Shown here piece by piece: positions 33,016 through 38,088 of a DNA stretch of 38,088 nucleotides (position 1 is the first letter of the stretch; the number at the start of each line of letters is the position of its first letter). Source of the stretch: Actinomadura kijaniata NBRC 14229 (GTDB lineage: Bacteria; Actinomycetota; Actinomycetes; Streptosporangiales; Streptosporangiaceae); the NCBI RefSeq assembly GCF_001552175.1, contig NZ_BCQR01000121.1, positions 1 to 38,088 of the forward strand, read 5' to 3'. The position numbers were made by a program, and so were the translations under genes. The notes beneath the pieces were generated by a model. The model saw only the letters and a list, made by a program, of their open reading frames with translations, did no database searches and was not told the origin of the DNA.

Positions 33016-33356
33016 GACACCGCCGTCACGGGCCGCGCCTCGCCCTCGCGGGCGCGGCCCGTTCCTCCCTCGGAAGGACCGGTCACGGCGCCGGGGCCGC
33101 GCGGCCGCGCCGCCGCGCGCCCGGCCCGCCGTCCCCGGCGGGGACGGACACCGTGACCCTCGAGGTCCACCGGGCGGAGTCGAGGCGCGCCGGGGGGCCG
33201 GGGGCGCGGGCTCCTGAGCCGGGCCGTGCTCGCGAAGGACCACCCCGCGGGCACGGCCCACCCCGATCCGCTCCCGATCCGCTCCCGGGGCGTTCCGCCT
33301 GATCGCCCCCATGTCCCGACCGGGCTCCCGTCACGTGCGGCGTGACGGGACGCCGG
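33016..33356. other. Intergenic region with terminator
   Basis: 341 bp of extremely GC-rich sequence. Apart from the hairpin at 33028-33062 I see no gene, repeat or promoter. Confidence 0.5.
33028..33062 (+). terminator. Terminator hairpin after the secreted trio
   Basis: ACGGGCCGCGCC (33028-33039) pairs with GGCGCGGCCCGT (33051-33062) over 12 bp with an 11-nt loop, followed by TCCTCCC. Good terminator for the gene ending at 33015. Confidence 0.7.
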
Positions 33357-33845
33357 CTACTTCCACTTGCGGTCGTAGACCGGGGTGTCCTTCTTGTCGC
33401 ACGTGGAGCCCCAGACGGTGCCCTTCACGCACGCCCTGACCTTGATCGACCGGGGCGTCCCCTTCCACCAGTAGACCTTCGTCTTCTTGTGGGCCCCGCT
33501 GATGTTGAAGGAGTTCTCGACGCCCTCCCAGGTCTTCCAGGTGACGATCGCGACGGGGTGGCGCTTGTCGCTCGCGGTGTCGGTGAGCTCGTAGCGGATC
33601 TGGAGCTGCTTCTCGCCCATCTCCCAGCGCGTGCGGTACCGCCACTTGACGGCGGCACCGCGGACCGGCTTCTTGATCTTGCCGCTCTTCCACTTGGTCC
33701 AGCCGTCGGCCGCGGCCGAGACCGGGGCCGGGACCGGGGTCGCGGCCTGGGCCGGGACGGGGGCCGCGGCCTGGGCCGGGGCGGCGGTGGCGAGCGACGC
33801 CGCGGCGAACAGGCCGGCGGCGGAGAGGGTGAGCGTTCGACGCAT
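33357..33845 (-). CDS. Small secreted basic protein
   Basis: 162 aa. Signal peptide MRRTLTLSAAGLFAAASLA then PAQA; a short repeat of AATPVPA/AAPVPA follows and a basic, Trp-rich domain of about 110 residues (WKSGKIKKPVRG, WEMGEKQLQIRY, VTWKTWEG, VYWWKG) with one cysteine pair (RACVKG, GSTCDKK). It is compact, charged and probably folded outside the cell. Not recognised as a named family. ATG at 33843-33845 chosen because the signal peptide starts there; the frame runs 46 codons further up without signal character. Divergent from the ECF sigma gene at 34067. Confidence 0.65.
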   Translation of the reverse strand: MRRTLTLSAAGLFAAASLATAAPAQAAAPVPAQAATPVPAPVSAAADGWTKWKSGKIKKPVRGAAVKWRYRTRWEMGEKQLQIRYELTDTASDKRHPVAIVTWKTWEGVENSFNISGAHKKTKVYWWKGTPRSIKVRACVKGTVWGSTCDKKDTPVYDRKWK

Positions 33846-34066
33846 GAGGGTGTTCTCTTCTCGAAGGGCCGGGGAGCGTGCGGCCGGCGACCGCACCGCC
33901 GAGGAGTCTGGCTCCCGCGGCGGACGCCGGACCAGAGCCCACGGGGCCATCTCCGACCACCGCGACTGGCCTCCAGGCACCATCCCGGCCGGTGGGACCC
34001 TGTGATGTAACGCGCGGAGCCGCCCGTGCCAAGAAGTGCAAACAGCACAGGGCGGGAGGCCACTGG

Positions 34067-34696
34067 ATGGGAGAGACGAAGCCGTCCCCGGACGCGGATC
34101 CGGAGGATGTCACCGCGATCGGGCGCGATCCGGCGGCGCTGGAGGTGTTCTACCGGCGGTACGTCGCGGACGTGACCCGCTTCGTGGCGCGCCGGGTCGC
34201 CGACCCGCACACGGTCGACGATCTGACCACCGAGGTGTTCCTGGCCGCGATCGACGCGGCCGAGCGGTACCGGACCGGCCGGGGGAGCCCGCGGGCGTGG
34301 CTGCTGGGCATCGCCCGGAACGTGGTGGCCGCCGAGTGGCGGCGCCACGCCGGTGAGCTCGACAAGGCGCGGCGGGCGGGCGGCCGCCGCCATCTGGACG
34401 GTGACGACATCGCCCGGTTGGAGGAGCAGATCGACGCCGAGCGGGCGGCCCGGACGCTCCACGCGCGGCTGGCCGTGCTGCCGCGGCGGCTGCGCGGTGT
34501 CGTCGAGCTCGTCGACCTGGACGGCCTGACGCTGGCCGAGGCGGCCGCGGCGCTGGGCGTCCGCGACGGCACCGCCCGGGTCCGGCTGCACCGGGCCCGG
34601 AAGCGGCTGAAGGACGCCACCCCGCAGGGCCGGGAGGAACCCGCCCGGCCGACCACCGACCTGCCGTCCCCCGTGATGAAGGGAGTCTCCCCATGA
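34067..34696 (+). CDS. ECF-type RNA polymerase sigma factor
   Basis: 209 aa. Region 2 (about 22-90): VFYRRYVADVTRFVARRV, DDLTTEVFLAAI, SPRAWLLGIARNVVAAEWRR. Region 4 (about 125-175): LPRRLRGVVELVDLDGLTLAEAAAALGVRDGTARVRLHRARKRLK. ATG at 34067 has GGGAGG about 8 bp upstream. It directs RNA polymerase to specific promoters, usually on an envelope or stress signal, and is typically held by a membrane anti-sigma factor. The next gene overlaps it by ATGA and is such a membrane protein. Confidence 0.9.
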   Translation: MGETKPSPDADPEDVTAIGRDPAALEVFYRRYVADVTRFVARRVADPHTVDDLTTEVFLAAIDAAERYRTGRGSPRAWLLGIARNVVAAEWRRHAGELDKARRAGGRRHLDGDDIARLEEQIDAERAARTLHARLAVLPRRLRGVVELVDLDGLTLAEAAAALGVRDGTARVRLHRARKRLKDATPQGREEPARPTTDLPSPVMKGVSP

Positions 34697-35451
34697 GCAG
34701 CACCTCCACCGACGACACCCCGCTCGCGGGTTACCAGGAACGACGGCTTGCCGAGCTGACCGCGGCGGTCGTCGCCAGGACGGAACGGGACGCGCGCGCG
34801 TCGGCGGTCCGGCCGCCGCGCCGCCAGGGGCGGGCCCGTCGGCGGTCGGTGTGGGCCGCCGCCGGGGTGACGTGCGCGACCGCCGCCGGGGTGCTGGCCT
34901 GGCCGGGGGGCGCCCAGCCCGCCTACGCGGTGACCCGGGACGCGTCCGGCCTGGTCACCGTCAAGGTCACCGAAGAGATCCTGAACTCGCGGAACGCCGA
35001 CGCGCTCTCGCGCGAGCTGCGCTCGCTGGGCGTCCCGGCGGTCGTGTTCTCTATCCCGGAGGGCCAGGTGTGCCCGCAGCCCCATGCCAGGACGGTGACC
35101 CTGCCGCCCAACGTGTACGAGATGCCGGGCGGTCTCTACACCCTGCCGAGGGACCTGCCGCGGCCGGACGGAGGCTGGCAGATGACGATCAATCCGGGCC
35201 GGTTCAAGCCGGGCCAGTTCATGGTCTGGACGCTGACCACCGGCGGCGCGTTCGACCAGAACCGCCGGCGCGTCGGTTCCGCGACCTCCACCGGCACCTT
35301 CCTGGTCACCGGACGGGTCGTTCCGTGCCGTTACCGGCCGGCGCCGCCGCAGTCGCCTCCGCCGCCCGCCCCGAAGATCGGAAAGGGGGGCGACGCGGTG
35401 ATCGGCATGGACAGCAACGGCGGTTACGTCGCCTTCGCGAACGACCGCTGA
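34693..35451 (+). CDS. Membrane protein, probable anti-sigma partner, with abnormal C-terminus
   Basis: 252 aa. Cytoplasmic N-terminus (1-50, YQERRLAELTAAVV, then Arg-rich RRQGRARRR), membrane segment (about 52-73), then an outside domain with AYAVTRDASGLVTVKV, the SIPEGQVCPQPHAR loop and VVPCRYRPAPP. This resembles the CU044_5270-type membrane partner of ECF sigma factors. ATG overlaps the sigma stop (ATGA). After the Pro-rich hinge (APPQSPPPPAPK), the last 22 residues (KGGDAVIGMDSNGGYVAFAN) do not look like that family but like the start of a SUKH (SMI1/KNR4) domain, and the frame continues past the stop into more SUKH-like sequence. I read this as a decayed fusion. Confidence 0.7.
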   Translation: MSSTSTDDTPLAGYQERRLAELTAAVVARTERDARASAVRPPRRQGRARRRSVWAAAGVTCATAAGVLAWPGGAQPAYAVTRDASGLVTVKVTEEILNSRNADALSRELRSLGVPAVVFSIPEGQVCPQPHARTVTLPPNVYEMPGGLYTLPRDLPRPDGGWQMTINPGRFKPGQFMVWTLTTGGAFDQNRRRVGSATSTGTFLVTGRVVPCRYRPAPPQSPPPPAPKIGKGGDAVIGMDSNGGYVAFANDR

Positions 35452-35720
35452 CGGGCCGGGGCGGACGCGGAGATCTGGTATTTCGACGCCGGTGAGCACC
35501 GGCTCGAACGGCTGGACGTCGGCTACGCCGGTTACCTCGAAGGGGTACTGCCGTCCGTGGGCGCCCACGGACGGCAGTACCCCTTCGCGACGTGAACCTG
35601 CGGCGCGAGGTGAACCCCCACACCGTCGCGGGCCTGGAGCGGATGCTCAGCGTTCTTCCGGAGATCCTGCCCGGACACGACCACGAGCCGCTGCGCCGAC
35701 GCTTCGACGCCCGCTGCTGA
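35386..35720 (+). pseudogene. Remnant of a SMI1/KNR4 (SUKH) family immunity-type protein
   Basis: Reads DAVIGMDSNGGYVAFAN, TGA at 35449, then in the same frame AEIWYFDAGEHRLERL and GYAGYLEGVLPSVGAHGRQY up to TGA at 35595. A one-base shift near 35588 restores DVNLRREVNPHTVAGLERML, ending RRRFDARC TGA (35718-35720). The order VIGMDxxGGxVAxxx, WYFDxxxxRLER, SYAxYLExVL and xQYxFADVxL is the SUKH pattern. One in-frame stop, one frameshift and a missing N-terminus show decay. SUKH proteins are immunity proteins against contact-dependent or secreted toxins, but no toxin is present here. A perfect 50-bp palindrome lies inside it. Confidence 0.7.
35538..35587. repeat. Perfect 50-bp palindrome
   Basis: Bases 35538-35562 and 35563-35587 are exact reverse complements, 25 bp per arm with no loop (arms start CGAAGGGGTACTGCC). 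It would form a cruciform or RNA hairpin. Inside the SUKH remnant; in RNA it would also act as a strong terminator-like stem. Confidence 0.9.
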
Positions 35721-35739
35721 GCGAACGCCGACGCCCGTG

Positions 35740-35758
35740 GCGCCGCCTCAGGCGGCGC
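35740..35758. terminator. Hairpin at the end of the NTF2-like gene
   Basis: GCGCCGCC (35740-35747) pairs with GGCGGCGC (35751-35758) around a 3-nt loop which is the stop codon of the minus-strand gene. Plausible terminator, overlapping coding bases. Confidence 0.4.
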
Positions 35759-36182
35759 TGCGCCACAGGGGGGGCATCTCGATTCCGGACAGGCGCCAGC
35801 CGTCGGGGGTGCGCACGGTGGTGTAGGCCGCGCGCAGGCCGGCGGTGCGGACCAGGCCGTCGTCGGGGCGGTGGGAGTACACGACGCCGTAGGCGGTGAC
35901 CTCCGCCTTGTCCCCGTCCAGGTCGATGAGCACGTCGGAGGTCACGTGCTGGCTGTGGTCGGCGTCGTCGCTGACGCGGCGCAGGTAGTCGACCAGTTCG
36001 GTGAGGCCGTGTGCCGCGCCGCGCGGGCTGCGCAGGACGACGTCGGGGGTGTAGAAGCGGTCGACGCCGGCGTAGCGGCGGTCGTCCCGCCAGCTGAACC
36101 GGTGGTCGTCCAGCCAGCGGTTCATGCGGGTCAGCAGGTCGGTGATCTCGGCGCGGTCCGTCAGCGGGGTCGGCTCGGTCAT
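35748..36182 (-). CDS. NTF2/SnoaL-like protein
   Basis: 144 aa. Pattern ITDLLTRMNRWLDDHRF, VDRFYTPDVVLRSPRG, LVDYLRRVSDD and AYTTVRTPDGWRLSGIEM is that of a nuclear transport factor 2-like (SnoaL) cone-shaped fold, found in isomerases, cyclases, dehydratases and simple binding proteins. The D-x-x-F/Y and H positions of true SnoaL cyclases cannot be judged by eye. ATG with GAGGAG 4 bp upstream. Tandem dyads lie just upstream. Substrate unknown. Confidence 0.75.
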   Translation of the reverse strand: MTEPTPLTDRAEITDLLTRMNRWLDDHRFSWRDDRRYAGVDRFYTPDVVLRSPRGAAHGLTELVDYLRRVSDDADHSQHVTSDVLIDLDGDKAEVTAYGVVYSHRPDDGLVRTAGLRAAYTTVRTPDGWRLSGIEMPPLWRSAA

Positions 36183-36195
36183 GGCTCCTCATTTC

Positions 36196-36224
36196 GTTGG
36201 GGTTGCCAACATTGGATGCGCCAA
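36196..36224. promoter_or_regulatory. Tandem TTGG-N5-CCAA dyads upstream of the NTF2-like gene
   Basis: GTTGG-GGTTG-CCAAC (36196-36210) and TTGG-ATGCG-CCAA (36212-36224), 13 bp and more from the ATG and AAC repeats continuing. Probably operator copies for an unknown regulator. Confidence 0.5.
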
Positions 36225-37133
36225 CGTTAACACCGCCCCGGCCGGACCGGTAGGGGTGGAGCGATAATTGATGGCGGCCCCAACGTTCGCCGGGTCCGAT
36301 CATGCCGCCGGCGGCCGGGGCCGCCTGGCCGCGCGAGGCGGGGTACCCCGAGCCGGGCCGCGATGCGGCCTCGCGCCTCGGCGGTACTTCTCAAAGAGAT
36401 CGAGCGCACTTCTCGTCATCGTTTCCCCGCTCTGGCATGACGTGCTTATGGGGAACGTTTTTGGCTCGGATCCGGCGCGACACGCTGTTGCCGAATGGTC
36501 CCGGGCGAGGGGTGGCCGTCGCTCCCCGGCGATGTTGCTCGCCGCCGCACCGGAAATGAAGCAGACGGCCCTTCTGGTGGCGCGGCGCCTTGGCCTCAAG
36601 GCCCGCAGGCGCTCGGCGCTCTTGAGATGCCACCGGCAAGGGTGGCCGATCTGGACTCGGGAGAAGATTTCCCGGCCCTGCCAATAATCTCCGATCAGTC
36701 CCATGGTGCCTTTCTTTGAAAGAGGGCGAGGGTGGCGATAAGGGCGACTCCGGGTCTGTGGGTGACCTTGGAGGGGCGGCGGAGCCGACACCCGTGATCG
36801 CCACTCGTGGGGCGCTGAGCTGGACGGTCGGCCCGTCCGCTCCCGCGTGCGGTGAGTGCCGACCGGACACCTGTCAGGTGGGAATGTAAACGCGGGGGAC
36901 GTCGACCGAAACCCATTCAGCGGGACGCCGCCGCGCTTGGTTCCCTCCACGGGATTTTTGGGGAGTCCACCTGTGGACCATTTCCTGATCGCGATCGTTC
37001 ACGGGGGATTCGTCGGCCGGATCTCCCTTTCTCCATCGCCCGGGTTTCGGGCGGTGAGGGGTTGCGGCATGGCGAGTCGTTTGTCACCTCGAAGTGGATG
37101 TGGCATGGCGGAACGGGTCAGTGATCCGCAGAG

Positions 37134-37163
37134 TTATCGGGTGGTTTGTAACACTTTTAAAGT
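37134..37163 (+). promoter_or_regulatory. Candidate lasso peptide promoter
   Basis: TTATCG (37134-37139), 18-bp spacer, TAAAGT (37158-37163), in the AT-richest stretch of the window, about 150 bp before the precursor start. The -10 overlaps the ACTTT-T-AAAGT palindrome. Confidence 0.3.
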
Positions 37164-37318
37164 AGGATGCGAACATTTGTCGTGTTTCAAATGGTGCACA
37201 AAACCGAAGGGGGTGGTAATGCTCTTTCGGGCGGGTAACGATTCGTTCGTGGGCGGCGCCGGAAAGGGATCCCGAACCATTGCCCACACATCGCAGGAAC
37301 CCGAGAAAGGACGTCACG

Positions 37319-37426
37319 ATGAAGCGGTACGAGACCCCGTCCCTGACGGCGGCCGGCTCCTTCCGGAAGCGCACCGGCCTGCTGCGCTTCTCCGGCAACG
37401 ACCGGCTCATCCTGTCGAAGAACTGA
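37319..37426 (+). CDS. Citrulassin-like lasso peptide precursor
   Basis: 35 aa. Leader of 20 residues has the actinobacterial recognition motif YxxPxLxxxGxF (Y4, P7, L9, G13, F15) that binds the RRE protein, and ends with T19 at position -2 and G20 at -1, as cleavage by the B2 protease requires. Core of 15: LLRFSGNDRLILSKN. Leu1 amine and Asp8 side chain should form an 8-residue ring, with the tail RLILSKN threaded. The GNDRL-xLSKN part matches citrulassin A as I recall it (LLGLAGNDRLVLSKN), in which Arg9 becomes citrulline. AAAGGA lies 7-8 bp before the ATG. Too short for most gene callers. Followed 23 bp later by the cyclase gene. Confidence 0.9.
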   Translation: MKRYETPSLTAAGSFRKRTGLLRFSGNDRLILSKN

Positions 37427-37449
37427 CGACCGGGAACTGATCACCTCTG

Positions 37450-38088
37450 ATGGCTGATCACAGCGAGAGGCCGGGCCACGGCGAGACGTTCTTCGCGGTC
37501 CTTCCCGACCGCGAGGCCGCGCTCGCCGTGGCCCGGCGACTGGACGCGCCGACCCCGCGCACCGTTCCGTACCCCTCGGGCCGTCCCTGGCTGGTCGGCT
37601 CCTGGGCCGACGGCGAGGTCACCGCGGTCCGCGCCGGGGACGTCAGCCTGGCGGTGGTGGGGCAGTGCGCGGTCGATCCCGACCGCCTCACCCGGCGGGC
37701 CGCCCGCCTGACCGGCCTGTCGGACCTGTCCCGGCTGGCCCGTTCGCTGCCCGGCTCCTTCCACCTGGTGGCGGCGCTCGGAGGCCGGCTGCGCGTGCAG
37801 GGCAGCGCCTCGGGGCTGCGGCTGGTCTTCCACGCCCGCGTGGACGGCGTCACGGTCGCGGCCGACCGTGCCGACGTCCTGGCGGAGCTGGCCGGGGCCG
37901 ACCTCGACGAGACCCGGCTCGCCGCCCGGCTGCTGTGGCCGGTGCCGCACCCGGTCGGCGTCGCGCCGGTGTGGCGCGGCGTCCACGGCGTCGAACCCGG
38001 CCACCACCTCACCGTCGACGCCGACGGCCGGACGGCCCGCACCGGCCGCTGGTGGGCGCCGCCCCGGCCGGACCGGCCGCTGGCCGAC
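37450..38088 (+). CDS. Lasso peptide macrolactam synthetase (asparagine-synthetase-like), N-terminal part
   Basis: Partial: 213 codons, open to the window edge. The N-terminal domain follows the degenerate glutaminase-like fold of lasso cyclases (LasC/McjC class): FFAVLPDREAALAVARRL, VPYPSGRPWLVGSW, VVGQCAVDPDRL, SLPGSFHLVAALGG, then the start of the synthetase domain (VGVAPVWRGVHGVEPGHHLTVDADG). The Cys of a true glutaminase is missing at the N-terminus, as expected, so no ammonia is produced. It should adenylate Asp8 of the core using ATP and close the ring. ATG at 37450, with only a weak upstream ribosome site; 23 bp after the precursor, hence cotranscribed. The rest of the gene, plus B1 and B2, should lie past the edge. 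Confidence 0.85.
   Translation, partial: MADHSERPGHGETFFAVLPDREAALAVARRLDAPTPRTVPYPSGRPWLVGSWADGEVTAVRAGDVSLAVVGQCAVDPDRLTRRAARLTGLSDLSRLARSLPGSFHLVAALGGRLRVQGSASGLRLVFHARVDGVTVAADRADVLAELAGADLDETRLAARLLWPVPHPVGVAPVWRGVHGVEPGHHLTVDADGRTARTGRWWAPPRPDRPLAD

Larger units (their letters stand above)
36183..37318. other. 1.1-kb region without a convincing gene
   Basis: Composition is less GC-rich and codon-position bias is absent in all long frames. It contains the dyads next to the NTF2-like gene, a 14-bp palindrome GTCCAC-CT-GTGGAC at 36965-36978, an 11-bp ACTTT-T-AAAGT palindrome near 37153, and the lasso promoter. A minus-strand frame starting at 36703 (MGLIGDYWQGREIF...) with AAAGG upstream has a coding look for about 45 residues and then loses it; it may be a gene remnant. 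Confidence 0.5.

Noticed and set aside
35465..35899. Plus-strand frame overlapping the SUKH remnant and NTF2-like gene
   Set aside because: Arg-rich shadow; the SUKH-like sequence is in other frames and the minus-strand NTF2-like gene is well supported.
37219..37260. A stretch reading LFRAGNDSFVGG that resembles a lasso core
   Set aside because: No recognisable leader ahead of it, no Thr at -2, and the frame runs on; similarity to GND motifs looks accidental.
36856..37440. 194-codon plus-strand frame covering the lasso precursor
   Set aside because: It is out of frame with the precursor, has no codon bias and no leader motif; the 35-aa frame has full lasso signatures.
1..38088. CRISPR arrays, tRNA or rRNA genes, insertion sequences
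   Set aside because: I saw no spaced repeat arrays, no cloverleaf with a TTCRANNC-like arm, no transposase-like protein and no terminal inverted repeats with target duplications.

Overview
The window is very GC-rich, uses GTG, ATG and occasional TTG starts, and has third codon positions that are almost all G or C. Its gene content (an mce locus with YrbE permeases, LigB-type DNA ligase, PucR and several TetR regulators, an ECF sigma factor, and an actinobacterial lasso peptide) points to a filamentous actinomycete. A Thermomonosporaceae/Actinomadura-like organism is my best guess, but this is inference from style and content only.

Left part (1-16.3 kb): a Cds1-like PLP enzyme; two membrane proteins; a secreted alanine/proline-rich protein; an ATP-dependent DNA ligase (ligB) divergent from a membrane-anchored lipoprotein-like protein; an Sfp-type phosphopantetheinyl transferase; then an oxidative cluster (SDR, ferritin-like diiron protein, Baeyer-Villiger-type monooxygenase) interleaved with three TetR regulators whose promoter regions carry clear dyad operators. 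A secreted protein with a lysyl-oxidase copper motif (probably started from ATC) and a PucR regulator follow.

Centre (16.7-28.7 kb): a compact mce operon. Its order is dedicated ATPase, two YrbE permeases, MceA to MceF, and four Mce-associated proteins. Most junctions overlap as ATGA, GTGA or TGATG, so translation is probably coupled. It should encode a cell-envelope lipid or sterol importer. A terminator-like hairpin follows, then a promoter whose -35 lies inside a dyad, then three secreted Cys-containing proteins (213, 697 and 273 aa; the second has a DUF6801-like N-terminus). I suspect these work with the outer part of the importer, without direct proof.

Right part (33-38 kb): a small secreted basic protein; an ECF sigma factor overlapping a membrane partner whose C-terminus runs into a decayed SMI1/KNR4 (SUKH) immunity-protein remnant containing a perfect 50-bp palindrome; an NTF2/SnoaL-like protein with tandem dyads upstream; a 1.1-kb stretch with no convincing gene; and finally a lasso peptide locus cut by the window end. 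The lasso precursor (35 aa) has a core LLRFSGNDRLILSKN that I recognise as citrulassin-like. It is followed by the N-terminal part of the macrolactam synthetase. The tailoring deiminase expected for citrulassins is not in this window.
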